A stretch of DNA of 64,000 bases from Pirellulaceae bacterium. GTDB lineage: Bacteria > Planctomycetota > Planctomycetia > Pirellulales > Pirellulaceae. Position numbers and translations under genes: made by a program. Shown piece after piece: positions 18,057-26,747 of this stretch. Position 1 is the stretch's first letter, and every line of letters starts with the position of its first letter. The notes under the pieces were generated by a model. That model did not search any database and was not told the origin of the DNA. It saw only the letters and a list, made by a program, of their open reading frames with translations. The stretch covers positions 1-64,000 of the forward strand of contig JADYZV010000101.1 in the NCBI GenBank assembly GCA_020852965.1, in the 5' to 3' direction.

Positions 18057-18309
18057 TAGTTCTCCACATCGTGGTCTGTCATGTCTCAATCTTAGCGTAG
18101 TGGACGAGGTAACGAGTCCCTATTGGCGTAGTGGACGAGGTAACGAGTCCGTATTGTTTCGGCATGTGTCGGGGGCTCGTTGCCTGGTCCTCTACCATTG
18201 GGCATTCATGGCATATCGTAAAACATTCTTTTGCATTGCAGAAGGCACGAGTTAAGGTTTTAGGTTAACCTGGGGGCCGAAGGATCGGAATCGCCATAGG
18301 AACGAAATA
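18057..18309. promoter_or_regulatory. Divergent regulatory region of the phosphonate module
   Basis: About 250 bases separate the dehydrogenase (leftward) and the transporter (rightward). It contains the 25-bp direct repeat pair at 18095-18150 and a perfect palindrome AGGTTAACCT at 18262-18271 close to the transporter start. Either could bind a regulator. No promoter hexamers were assigned with confidence. Confidence 0.35.
18095..18150. repeat. Two direct copies of a 25-bp repeat
   Basis: GCGTAGTGGACGAGG then TAACGAGTCC occurs at 18095-18119 and exactly again at 18126-18150. Its inner part (GTAGTGGACGAGG) recurs in inverse orientation as CCTCGTCCACTAC at 27716 and 41295, so it is probably a dispersed repeat and not an operator. 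Confidence 0.7.
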
Positions 18310-19608
18310 ATGAACAATGAACGAGCGGTGCGCGAGCTGAGTCGAACGCGGTCCGCACAGTTTCGAACTGCACCGTTTCGCAACGCACAGTGGCGGATGC
18401 TGTTAGCAACCATGTTTTGCTATCTGTTTTTCTATACTGGGCGGCAGACCTTCGGGTTTGCTATTCCGGGGATTGAGCAGGAATTGGGCCTTTCCAAAGT
18501 CACGCTGGGCTGGGCCAGTGCGGCACTTCTTTGGTCGTATGCGGTTGGACAATCGATCAACGGCAACCTGGGAGACAAGTTTGGTGGCCGCCGGCTGATG
18601 AGCCTCGGAGCGATTTTGTCATGCCTGCTGAATTGGGCTGTCAGTTTCGGCAATAGTTTCCTCGGCCTAGTCGTTCCTTGGGCGGCCAACGGCTACTTTC
18701 AATCGATGGGCTGGGCACCGGGAAGTCGTGTGCTTTCGAATTGGTGGCCGCCGTCCGATCGCGGAAAGGTGTACGGTGCTTACGTGTTTGCTGCCGGCAT
18801 GGCCTCCGTCTTGGCATTCACTACGTCGACATTGATTTTGGAATTCGACTTGGGTTGGCGGTGGATATTTCGCCTACCCGTATTGTTGTTGCTTGTCGGA
18901 GGCGTGAGCTACTATGTGATCGTGCGCGATCGCCCGGAAGACTTGGGGTTTCCTCCCCTGCCTGACGACGGCGCCCAAGCATCTGGCCCAACCGAGTCAC
19001 ATGCCAAGGACGCACTGGTTGAGACTTCCTGGCAGCGATACCGGCATGTCCTCTCCGATCCTCGCTTTCTAGTTGCGAGCGTTGCCATTGGTTTTCAGAA
19101 CATGGCCCGCTACGGGCTGCTGATTTGGGTTCCCGTCCACTTTCTAGGGGATGACTGGAAGAATTCCGATACGAAATGGATGAGTCTCGCATTGCCAATC
19201 GGTATGGCGTTGGGGGCGATTGCTAGTGGCTGGCTATCGGATCGTTTCTTTCACTCGAACCGATCTCGCGTGATCGGATTGTTCCTGTTTCTCGCCGCCT
19301 GCAGCTCGCTGGTGATGTATTTGTTGCCGAGAGGTCATTGGTTGGGCGTTCCCATATTGCTGCTGGCGGGATTTTTCGCCTACGGTCCTCAGTCCGCGTT
19401 CTGGGCACTCTGTCCCGACTTATTGGGACGCGAGCGAGCCGGCACGGGGACCGGAGTGATGAATACGGCCGCTTACATCTTCGCTGGTCTTGGCGAACCA
19501 TTGATCGGTTGGATCATTGAATCGAACGATGACACTTCGCTCGTGTTCGGTGTGGTGGCGGCAGCTTGCCTAGTGGGGGCATTGATCTCTCCTATGATTC
19601 GCCGCTAG
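18310..19608 (+). CDS. MFS transporter of the organophosphate:phosphate antiporter type
   Basis: A 12-segment major facilitator of 432 residues. The N-terminal signature YLFFYTGRQTFGFAIPGI, the DKFGGRRLMSLG loop between helices 2 and 3, QSMGWAPGSRVLSNWW and RDRPEDLGFPPLPD in the central loop resemble the GlpT/UhpC (OPA) family, which exchanges glycerol-3-phosphate or hexose phosphates for phosphate. Placed divergently from the phosphonate-degradation pair, it is a reasonable candidate for uptake of an organophosphonate with exchange of the released phosphate; that is inference from context. The start at 18310 has AGGAACGAA upstream. No signal of truncation is seen. Confidence 0.85.
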   Translation: MNNERAVRELSRTRSAQFRTAPFRNAQWRMLLATMFCYLFFYTGRQTFGFAIPGIEQELGLSKVTLGWASAALLWSYAVGQSINGNLGDKFGGRRLMSLGAILSCLLNWAVSFGNSFLGLVVPWAANGYFQSMGWAPGSRVLSNWWPPSDRGKVYGAYVFAAGMASVLAFTTSTLILEFDLGWRWIFRLPVLLLLVGGVSYYVIVRDRPEDLGFPPLPDDGAQASGPTESHAKDALVETSWQRYRHVLSDPRFLVASVAIGFQNMARYGLLIWVPVHFLGDDWKNSDTKWMSLALPIGMALGAIASGWLSDRFFHSNRSRVIGLFLFLAACSSLVMYLLPRGHWLGVPILLLAGFFAYGPQSAFWALCPDLLGRERAGTGTGVMNTAAYIFAGLGEPLIGWIIESNDDTSLVFGVVAAACLVGALISPMIRR

Positions 19609-19675
19609 CGCTACCAACTTAATTTTAGTTCGTTTGTAAGCCCAACCGAATCATGAGGGTGTAGGCCCTCCATGC

Positions 19676-21151
19676 TTATTGGCCAGCCACGCGTGAGCTC
19701 TCATTGCCACAGCGGTCGACCGCCGTTACGACCCAATCCGTCGTCGACGCGGCGAGATCGATCGATGTCGTCTGACCAGGATAAGTGGTGAAGGCCCAAT
19801 TGCCATCGGTTCGAACCCACACACCCCACAGCCAAGCTGGTTCGTCCCCACCCGAGTTAAGCTTGAGAATACGTCCGCCGTTAGCAGTTCGCTCCGTTGC
19901 TACCTTAGGGGGAGCAGGGGGAGTATCGTCGAGCCACGTCATTGCTGGCGATAGCGCATCGGAGCGATAGACGCCCGCTTTGAGCGCGTCGGCCAACCCT
20001 TCGCGATTCTGCAGCAAAGCCTTCATGCTAAAGTGAACATGGCCGGGGGAATTGCCGCGACTGCGAACAACTTCAATCTGTGCGGGGATCTCCTGCATCT
20101 CAAACGCGCGTCGCTTATCACCGACGCGACTAGTGAACAGCCCCGGCCAAATGTAACGCGATTGCCGGTTCTCGCTTTGCCAATAATCGAGTAGTACCGG
20201 AAAGCTCTGTGGCTTTTGTGCGATCGGCCAATAGAGTTGCGGAGTGAAGTAGTCGCACCAGCCTTCGTTGAGCCACAAAGCGGCATCTGCATAGAGCTCC
20301 TCGTACTGGTCGAAGCCAGTGATGCCTGGCGCCTTGCCCGCGCGACCGATCCCAAACGGAGAGATCCCAAATCGTACGTGCGGTTTGATCGCATGAGTCG
20401 TTTGGTAGATCTGCTCGATCAAGTGGTTGATGTTCTGACGGCGCCAATCATCCCGCTCCAGTTCACCTCCCGCAGCTCGATACTTGGCCCAGGAGTCGTC
20501 GTCGGGAAACGGTACTTTCGCGCCATCTTCGGTTATCGGATAGGGATAGAAATAGTCATCGATGTGAACTCCGTCGATGTCGTAACGCCGAACGACATCG
20601 TTGAAGACTGCCAGTGAGTGCGCGGCAGCCTGTTGGCTACCTGGATCCATCCACAAATACTGGCCATATTTCTTGACGCTCTCAGGCATCGCGTGGCTGA
20701 TATGGGAGTCGGCCAGTTCCCCCGGCTTCATTTGAGCACGATAGGGATTGAACCAGGCGTGGAGTTCAATACCACGAGCATGCGCGGCCGTCACCCAGTA
20801 CTCCAACGGATCATAATAAGGTTTTGGTGCGACGCCTTGCTTACCCGTCAGGTAGACGCTCCAAGGTTCAAGCTCAGACGCATACAAGGCGTCGGCCGTC
20901 GTGCGAACTTGCAGCACGATCGCATTCATGTTCAGCTCGGTCGCGACATCCAGAATGCGCTCGATTTCGGCCTGTTGGTCGGCAGTGCTCAGTCCGCGTT
21001 TCGAGGGCCAATCGATGTTTTCCACCGTGGCTACCCAGGCGGCCCGAAATTCCCTCGGCGCCGCTGGCGGTTCACCTGCCCGCGAATTCGCGGCCGACGC
21101 TGCCAGGATGCTGCTGAAACACAATACAAAAAATACTTTGCAAGCGCGCAT
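19676..21151 (-). CDS. Secreted glycosyl hydrolase-like 10 (GHL10/DUF187) protein
   Basis: A YddW-type protein of 491 residues with signal peptide MRACKVFFVLCFSSILAAS.... The GHL10 barrel begins at EFRAAWVATVENIDWPS and includes NMNAIVLQVRTTADALY, GIELHAWFNPYRA, HSLAVFNDVVRRYDIDGVHIDDYFYPYP and WCDYFTPQLYWP. The acidic residues in the IDDYFYPYP stretch are the likely catalytic ones. Family members act on glycans such as peptidoglycan-linked or related sugars, but few are characterised. A C-terminal Fn3-like domain (APPKVATERTANGG...WVVTAVDRCGNESS) follows. It is upstream of, and divergent from, the BlaI-like regulator, with a four-copy repeat cluster between. Confidence 0.9.
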   Translation of the reverse strand: MRACKVFFVLCFSSILAASAANSRAGEPPAAPREFRAAWVATVENIDWPSKRGLSTADQQAEIERILDVATELNMNAIVLQVRTTADALYASELEPWSVYLTGKQGVAPKPYYDPLEYWVTAAHARGIELHAWFNPYRAQMKPGELADSHISHAMPESVKKYGQYLWMDPGSQQAAAHSLAVFNDVVRRYDIDGVHIDDYFYPYPITEDGAKVPFPDDDSWAKYRAAGGELERDDWRRQNINHLIEQIYQTTHAIKPHVRFGISPFGIGRAGKAPGITGFDQYEELYADAALWLNEGWCDYFTPQLYWPIAQKPQSFPVLLDYWQSENRQSRYIWPGLFTSRVGDKRRAFEMQEIPAQIEVVRSRGNSPGHVHFSMKALLQNREGLADALKAGVYRSDALSPAMTWLDDTPPAPPKVATERTANGGRILKLNSGGDEPAWLWGVWVRTDGNWAFTTYPGQTTSIDLAASTTDWVVTAVDRCGNESSRVAGQ

Positions 21152-21218
21152 GACGAAATCCCAGCTTCAAAATTGGACAACGAAACCATTTACAACCAAC
21201 CGCCATCTTAGCCTATTA

Positions 21219-21362
21219 ATGTGGCTCGACGCTCCGCGTCGTGAGTTCTACTAGCTCCTCCGACGGCGGAGCGTCGGGCCACATTATAAATGCAAACACC
21301 GACGGCGGAGCGTCGGGCCGCAGTAAATCTACAGACACCGACGCGGAGCGTCGGGCCACATT
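21219..21362. repeat. REP-like cluster of four copies
   Basis: One reverse copy (21219-21242) is followed by three forward copies (21260-21285, 21299-21324, 21338-21362). Cores are CCGACGCGGAGCGTCGG or the variant CCGACGGCGGAGCGTCGG, each with a GCC(A/G)CA tail. The opposed first pair can form a large hairpin. The cluster ends just before the BlaI-like promoter. Confidence 0.95.
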
Positions 21363-21368
21363 ACCCAC

Positions 21369-21423
21369 TTGACGCAGATTTTCCGTCGTGCTAATTTTAC
21401 TGCATGTGCTAAATTTACTGCAC
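21369..21423 (+). promoter_or_regulatory. Promoter and tandem operator-like repeats before the BlaI-type gene
   Basis: A TTGACG at 21369-21374 is spaced 17 bases from TAATTT at 21392-21397, giving a plausible sigma-70-like promoter. Overlapping and following the -10 are two tandem 18-base units, GTGCTAATTTTACTGCAT (21388-21405) and GTGCTAAATTTACTGCAC (21406-21423). Their position and near identity suggest the binding site of the repressor encoded just downstream (start 21446). This is inferred from layout only. Confidence 0.55.
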
Positions 21424-21445
21424 TTTCAGTGGGGACGAGCTGCGG

Positions 21446-21838
21446 ATGGGTACACCACCTCTGAATTTGAGCCGCCGCGAGCGGCAATTGATCGAAGCAC
21501 TGTTTCGCTTGAATGAAGCCAGTGTGGCCCAAGTGCGAGAAGCGATTGACGATCCTCCTAGCTACTCGTCGGTCCGGGCGATGCTCACCGAACTGGTGCG
21601 CAAAGAACAAGTCACCTATCGGCAGCAGGGCAAACGCTATCTGTACCGCCCTGTTGCGGCCCGCGCGAAAGTGGCTAAAGGCATGTTGGCGAATCTAGTC
21701 ACCAACTTTTTTCGCGGTCGACCCAGTGAAGCAATTTGCGCGCTGCTCGAACAGCAAGCGGGACGTCTAACTCCAGACGACATCCAACGCATCAAACAAC
21801 AGATCGAACGCGCTGAGGCGGAGGTGAACGATGAGTAG
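21446..21838 (+). CDS. BlaI/MecI/CopY-family transcriptional repressor
   Basis: A 130-residue winged-helix repressor. LNLSRRERQLIEALFRLNEASVAQVREAI and PSYSSVRAMLTELVRKEQVTYRQQGKRYLYRP match the BlaI DNA-binding domain; the C-terminal half is the dimerisation helix region. BlaI proteins are inactivated by proteolysis triggered by a BlaR1/MecR1 membrane peptidase. The next gene encodes exactly such an M56 protein and overlaps this one by 8 bases, so they form one operon. Two 18-base tandem repeats over the putative -10 are candidate operators. The regulon here need not concern beta-lactams, since the partner lacks the penicillin-binding domain. Confidence 0.9.
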   Translation: MGTPPLNLSRRERQLIEALFRLNEASVAQVREAIDDPPSYSSVRAMLTELVRKEQVTYRQQGKRYLYRPVAARAKVAKGMLANLVTNFFRGRPSEAICALLEQQAGRLTPDDIQRIKQQIERAEAEVNDE

Positions 21839-24800
21839 TCGACTTGAATGGGTAGCGGAGTTCGTTGTGCGGCTGGGGATTGGTTCCACTCTGTTGCTAC
21901 TGACGGGCCTGCTGGCGATGGCTGTATGTCGTCGGCAATCGGCCTCCCTGCGGTATTGGATCGGCACATGGACTGCTTTGGCACTACTGCTCTTACCTCT
22001 GGCCGCTGCCGCCCTTCCCTGTTGGCAACTCGGATGGCTCGATGTAGGCAGGCAGGATGTTCAACATGAAAACTCCGGTCAACCAACAGTACATCTCGAC
22101 TTCAGTGAACCAACCATTGTCCCGCCTCAGGGGTTCGCCGAAGATCGTCTTATCAGCCAACTGGGAGTGAGCCGATTGGATAAACCGCCGGCTGCCATTA
22201 CATCCAACTCGACGCTCCATCTAAACACTAGTGACGCTGATGTTCGCAACCAACAATCGCCGGGAGAGTCACCATCGCACGAGCTGTCAGCCAGTCAATT
22301 CATTGCGGGGAGCTCAATAATTTTATTCTTGCTGATCTTCTACGCGTTGGGGTTAGGAGTAGGTCTTTGGCAATTGTCCTTCGCTCACTATGCAGTTGCG
22401 CAGTGGATTCGCACAGCACGAGCCGAATTGCCACCGTGGATTTTACAGATTGCCGAAGATTGCCGTAGTGCCATGGGCTTGTCGCGCGAGTTATCGGTAC
22501 GGTTGTCGGGGCGAGTGGCTGTGCCGGTTGTGGCTGGCATGTTGCGTCCGACGATCTTGTTGCCCGAGTCGGCCGTTCACTGGCCAGTCGAGCGGGTTCG
22601 AGCGGCTGTGGCGCACGAGTTGGCGCACATCGAGCGCGGTGATCTATGGACCCAGTTATTGAGTCAATTGGTCCAGTGCATCTACTGGCCACAGCCCTTG
22701 ATCTATTGCTGGAGCCGGGGACTGTGCATCGAGCGCGAGGCGGCCTGCGACGACCGAGTGTTAGCCTGCGATCCACGTCCAACGCAGTACGCACGACATC
22801 TGCTCGATGTGGCTGCCGAGTTGACGGGTCGAGGGCGCGCGCAGCCTGCCGCCTTGGCCATGGCGCGCGGCACGCACGTTGAACGGCGCATTGCAGCCAT
22901 CCTCTCATCGAGCTGCCGCCGTGCGCCACCGGCGCGAATCATGCTATCTGCGATGTGCGCCGGTGCAATCATAGGCACTCTCATTGTAGCTTCCTTTAGC
23001 CCGTTCACGGCATTGAAAGGACAGGAGATCGACGACGCCAAGGTATCTGCACCGAGCACGAGCAACGAAAAGAAGCTGCACACGTTCCGTGGTCGCGTGG
23101 TATTTGCCGATGCTCGTCCGGCTGGGGGAGCGCGCGTTCGCAGCGCGGACGCGGGTGAGGACTACCCGAGTGTTAGCACCGTAGCCGATGCAAACGGCGA
23201 CTACGTGTTAGCGCTTCCGGCTCGCAATTTTCATCCACCTCTAATTGCAGAAATGGATGGTGAGCTCGGTTTTGCACAGATCGCCGTGGATGCAAAACTG
23301 CACAATAGCTCGGCAGGATTGAGCGTGGACGCTATTACGCTGAAAGCTGCGAAAAGAATCGTTGTTGAAGTAGTCGATCAGGCGCAAACACCTGTTAGCG
23401 ACGCAGTGATCTATGTGCAGGCCGTTCACGGAGTTGTCGAGCGATTGCAAACTGACGTGCTGGGGACAGCAACCGTTGCTTATCCCGACGGATTAAGTCT
23501 ACAAGTGATTGGCGCGGTAAGGTCGCGAGTCGGTTGTGACTATCGCATGTTTGAGAGCCCTTATGGAAACGTCGACAAATCTCATCCTAGTCAACTCCCG
23601 CAGGGCTTTGAGGGGCAGGTTCGACTAGTGCTCGACGGTGTCCGCGAAGCCACTGTGCGTGTAGTCGGTCCCGATGAGTCGCCCGTTCAGGGGCAGCGCT
23701 TCAATCTCTGGCTGATCAATAGACCCGATCGAGGTGGGCAGTGGAGTCTGCCAAGCGGGGCTGAGTTTGCGGTGGAAACCGATGAACATGGCATGGCTCG
23801 TTTCGATATGATCCCCCACGATCAAATGGTGGGAATCGGAATCTGGCCACGTCTCAAACGCACGGATTGGTTTGTCATCGGCAATGTGGGCGAAGAGTAT
23901 GCCTATATCAATTGGGAGAAAGGTGATACCGCCACCGTTCATATTGGCAAAAAGGTATTGGTTAGTGGGCATGTGCATCACGCGAACGGTAGCCCGGCGG
24001 CAGGTATCTCGGTTCGAGCCGCTGGCGGGTTCGAATATACAGGACGATGGAAGGAGACGACCCAAAGCGACGAGCTGGGACACTGGGAGATGTTGGTCAA
24101 ACCCAATGGCTACTATCTGTTTGTCGTTCAGAATGAACAGTTTGCCGCTCAACCATATGCGGGTGTCATTATTCGCGATAACAACCTTCCAGCCAATCTT
24201 GATTTCGCTTTGGAGCCCTCCCGAAAGGTTTTCGGAAGGGTCTCTGGTCCAATCGGTGAAAAAACGTATGTGATGCTGCAACAAACAGCCGCTGATTACT
24301 ACGAACTTCCGGAAAAGGATCGGCTTCCCAACTCCGACAACGGCAACCGTGGGGTGTCAGCATTTACACAGGACAGCGTACATGTCGCCAAAGATGGAAC
24401 GTTCGAATTCAACGTTGGCCCAGGTGATTATACAATCTGGAGTCCCGACAAGAAAACACAGAAGTTCAGCATTACCGATGAACTAGAGAAGGAGTTTAAT
24501 TTCGCATTGCCTCGTGCACTGCGCGGCGTTTTTACTTTGCGAGCGGTTGAGGCTAATAATGCCGCGCGGCCCATCGCCAATGCCACGGTTGTTGCATTCG
24601 GCACTGAGGACATCTATCGTGGGCATCTCGACGGTGTCACCGGTCTCGATGGGACAATGCAAGTGGAACGTGCTTTAGTAGATATGTTGTTGCTTGCCAA
24701 ATCGTCGGATGAGCAGCTTGCTGGAATAGCGAAAGTTTCCGCTGACGCACAAGAATCCACCGTTCATCTAGCACCGACGACTTCCGCTCGCGGGCGTTTG

Positions 24801-26222
24801 ATGGATACGAACGGCGATTTGTTGGCCAACACCAAAATGCGACTAAGCATTGATATTGTGTTCCCAGATCTTCTGAGCACGCAGTTAGAAACTCGCGACT
24901 TTGTGACCGATGGGCAAGGCCGCTTCGAACTCGCAGGGATGTGCCGAGGGGCCGAATACAAGCTATGGCGCATCGTCGACAAGGATGGTGATGGGCAGCC
25001 TGATTCCTGGAATCTTATTGTTGCAATCACACCTCAAGCGAACCGGATGGAACTTGGTGACGTGCGCGTGGTCCCGCCGCAGCAACGCTTGGGTAGTGCA
25101 ACTCCGTCAGAGCTAGCTGCCAAAGCATTTGAATCCGACGAACCACTCCAGCGGAGATACACGTCTCTGAGCCAGCAAGCGCGCCAGTCGAAGCAGCAAA
25201 TGTTAATCATCGCTGGGTCACCGACCAGTCAGACTGCAAGCAACTTATATGTAGTCCTTTCAAGCCGCGATGTGCAACGTGTACTGGCCAGCTATCGACA
25301 GTTGCCCATCGATATCTCCGGAAAAGACAAAGCACTCAATCGCAAGTTTCTACAAACCCTCGTGGGACGCGAGATCGATGTGGATGCTACCGAATTGTTT
25401 GTGCTAAACGACGGTCTGCAAGTCGTCGCGACAACCAGCGTCGCACAATTGCAGTCGGGTACCAACTCGCTGCAGCAAGCCCTGGTTGACTTTGCCGAAC
25501 AACATGAAACCACAGTGCCGCGTACGATGACGATTCTTGTAACCGATGAGACGGGTAAGCCACTAGCGGGCGCAGACGTGTTTCGCAATCACGTCTTTGA
25601 GTTCGAAAAAGACAAAGCACACATTGAGAATCAACACTACCCGAGCGATGCCAGTGGGAAAGCGCTGGTGACACTGTCGGGGACTAGCGTTGATCTGCGA
25701 TTGTGGGTGACGCTGGATGGCTATGTACCGCTACATGCCATGTGGGCCAAGAAGTTCCATAGCGATGGCGATAAAATACCCGACCAGTTTACATTCACAA
25801 TGCAGTCTGGGACCGAAATTGGTGGGATGGTGGTGGATGAAGCAGGTGCGCCCATCGCAGGTGCGATCGTGGAAGTCCAAGAACCGGCAGTCGGAGGGTT
25901 GGCGTTTGGCGTTGGACGCGACCAACCAGGTATTCGTCCTGTACGGAACCACTATTTAGCAGAAGGTGAGACGGCACTCATTACCGATGTCAACGGTCGA
26001 TGGACGCTGCGCAATGTTCCCAGCGATTCGCAACTCGATGCGCCGGAGTTGTTGCCACTGCAGCAAGGCCCGAAGTTGGCTTTACGAGTGACACTTCCCG
26101 GCCAGGAGAAGGACGAGCGAGGTTACGGTCGCTTGCAGCGCGAGCAAGGCATCTCGCACGCCTCCCTCCGCGACAAATCGGCTAAGTTTGTCGTCTCTTC
26201 GAAGGCTCAAGATTCCAAGTAG
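21831..26222 (+). CDS. BlaR1-like M56 membrane peptidase with CnaB-like repeats
   Basis: A 1463-residue protein. The N-terminal ~390 residues are a BlaR1/MecR1-type zinc peptidase: transmembrane segments near 12-32, 45-64, 157-177 and 372-393, the zinc motif HELAH (262-266) and a probable third ligand Glu303 in EREAACDD. In BlaR1 the extracellular C-terminus is a penicillin sensor. Here it is replaced by about 1000 residues of carboxypeptidase-regulatory/CnaB-like beta-sandwich repeats, for example FRGRVVFADARPAGGARVR, VLVSGHVHHANGSPAAGISV and EIGGMVVDEAGAPIAGAIVEV. These probably bind a ligand outside the membrane and signal inward to cleave the co-encoded BlaI-type repressor. A thioredoxin-like segment may lie near residues 1100-1220 but lacks a CxxC. 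The gene is followed by a repeat cluster. Confidence 0.88.
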   Translation: MSSRLEWVAEFVVRLGIGSTLLLLTGLLAMAVCRRQSASLRYWIGTWTALALLLLPLAAAALPCWQLGWLDVGRQDVQHENSGQPTVHLDFSEPTIVPPQGFAEDRLISQLGVSRLDKPPAAITSNSTLHLNTSDADVRNQQSPGESPSHELSASQFIAGSSIILFLLIFYALGLGVGLWQLSFAHYAVAQWIRTARAELPPWILQIAEDCRSAMGLSRELSVRLSGRVAVPVVAGMLRPTILLPESAVHWPVERVRAAVAHELAHIERGDLWTQLLSQLVQCIYWPQPLIYCWSRGLCIEREAACDDRVLACDPRPTQYARHLLDVAAELTGRGRAQPAALAMARGTHVERRIAAILSSSCRRAPPARIMLSAMCAGAIIGTLIVASFSPFTALKGQEIDDAKVSAPSTSNEKKLHTFRGRVVFADARPAGGARVRSADAGEDYPSVSTVADANGDYVLALPARNFHPPLIAEMDGELGFAQIAVDAKLHNSSAGLSVDAITLKAAKRIVVEVVDQAQTPVSDAVIYVQAVHGVVERLQTDVLGTATVAYPDGLSLQVIGAVRSRVGCDYRMFESPYGNVDKSHPSQLPQGFEGQVRLVLDGVREATVRVVGPDESPVQGQRFNLWLINRPDRGGQWSLPSGAEFAVETDEHGMARFDMIPHDQMVGIGIWPRLKRTDWFVIGNVGEEYAYINWEKGDTATVHIGKKVLVSGHVHHANGSPAAGISVRAAGGFEYTGRWKETTQSDELGHWEMLVKPNGYYLFVVQNEQFAAQPYAGVIIRDNNLPANLDFALEPSRKVFGRVSGPIGEKTYVMLQQTAADYYELPEKDRLPNSDNGNRGVSAFTQDSVHVAKDGTFEFNVGPGDYTIWSPDKKTQKFSITDELEKEFNFALPRALRGVFTLRAVEANNAARPIANATVVAFGTEDIYRGHLDGVTGLDGTMQVERALVDMLLLAKSSDEQLAGIAKVSADAQESTVHLAPTTSARGRLMDTNGDLLANTKMRLSIDIVFPDLLSTQLETRDFVTDGQGRFELAGMCRGAEYKLWRIVDKDGDGQPDSWNLIVAITPQANRMELGDVRVVPPQQRLGSATPSELAAKAFESDEPLQRRYTSLSQQARQSKQQMLIIAGSPTSQTASNLYVVLSSRDVQRVLASYRQLPIDISGKDKALNRKFLQTLVGREIDVDATELFVLNDGLQVVATTSVAQLQSGTNSLQQALVDFAEQHETTVPRTMTILVTDETGKPLAGADVFRNHVFEFEKDKAHIENQHYPSDASGKALVTLSGTSVDLRLWVTLDGYVPLHAMWAKKFHSDGDKIPDQFTFTMQSGTEIGGMVVDEAGAPIAGAIVEVQEPAVGGLAFGVGRDQPGIRPVRNHYLAEGETALITDVNGRWTLRNVPSDSQLDAPELLPLQQGPKLALRVTLPGQEKDERGYGRLQREQGISHASLRDKSAKFVVSSKAQDSK

Positions 26223-26250
26223 TGAAATTCCTTTATAATAAGTCCTCTAT

Positions 26251-26345
26251 AATGTGGCTCGACGCTCCGCGTCGTGGGGACGGGGCACAGCGCCGCGGAG
26301 CGTCGAGCCACATTAAAACACCGACGCGGAGCGTCGGGCCACATT
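26251..26345. repeat. REP-like cluster of three copies before the RAYT fragments
   Basis: A reverse copy (26251-26274) opposes a slightly degenerate forward copy (26291-26314, CGCCGCGGAGCGTCG) and a canonical forward copy (26321-26345). The last copy immediately precedes the leader of the first RAYT fragment. Confidence 0.95.
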
Positions 26346-26375
26346 GAACAATTTCATAACAGTGGGAGCATCACT

Positions 26376-26652
26376 ATGGATGACTTCGTCTCGTTTGGAG
26401 TTTTCGACAAAGCGGCAAATGTCGACATAGATCGACGCTTTCTTCCTCACTGGTTTCAGCCCGGCGTCGCAACGTTCATTACGTTTCGTACTGCCGATTC
26501 CATGCCGCGCGAAGTGGTCGAGAAATGGAGAGCAGAATTGCGAGCGTGGCTGGGTAGACGTGGCGTAGTGTTGCGAACAGACGAAAAGCTGCCAACTGTT
26601 GAGCAGTTGCAAAGGCGAATTGATGGGGGGAGAGAGTTTCTTGGGAGAGAAT
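26376..26652 (+). pseudogene. RAYT transposase N-terminal fragment, copy 1
   Basis: From the ATG at 26376 the frame reads MDDFVSFGVFDKAANVDIDRRFLPHW then GVATFITFRTADSMPREVVEKWR and LRAWLGRRGVVL. This is the conserved N-terminal part of planctomycete REP-associated tyrosine transposases. Homology fades after VEQLQRRID, where the frame runs into a repeat copy at 26653. The HUH motif and catalytic tyrosine, which lie further downstream in intact members, are missing, so no active enzyme can result. The leader (AACAATTTCATAACAGTGGG and onward) follows directly on a REP-like copy. The frame remains open through the second fragment to 26921. Confidence 0.8.
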
Positions 26653-26717
26653 CCGACGGCGGAGCGTCGGGCTACAATAAAACCCAAAACACCGACGGCG
26701 GAGCGTCGGGCCACATT
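26653..26717 (+). repeat. Two REP-like copies between the RAYT fragments
   Basis: Forward copies at 26653-26678 (tail altered to GGCTACAATA) and 26692-26717 (canonical tail). The second sits at the same distance from the following ATG as copy 26321-26345 does from its own. Confidence 0.95.
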
Positions 26718-26747
26718 AGACAATTGCATAACAGTGGGAGCATCACT

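Noticed and set aside
16670-18059. Long frames antisense to phnX and the Fe-alcohol dehydrogenase
   Set aside because: Shadow frames of well-supported genes; their peptides have no recognisable domains.
18095-18150. Paired 25-bp direct repeats as operators of the phosphonate genes
   Set aside because: The inner block recurs at unrelated loci (27716, 41295), so a dispersed repeat is the simpler explanation; an operator role is not excluded but unsupported.
21219-21362. Regularly spaced repeats resembling a CRISPR array
   Set aside because: The spacers are only about 13 bases long, one copy is inverted, each unit is a palindrome with a tail, and the same unit is scattered through the window; no cas genes are present.
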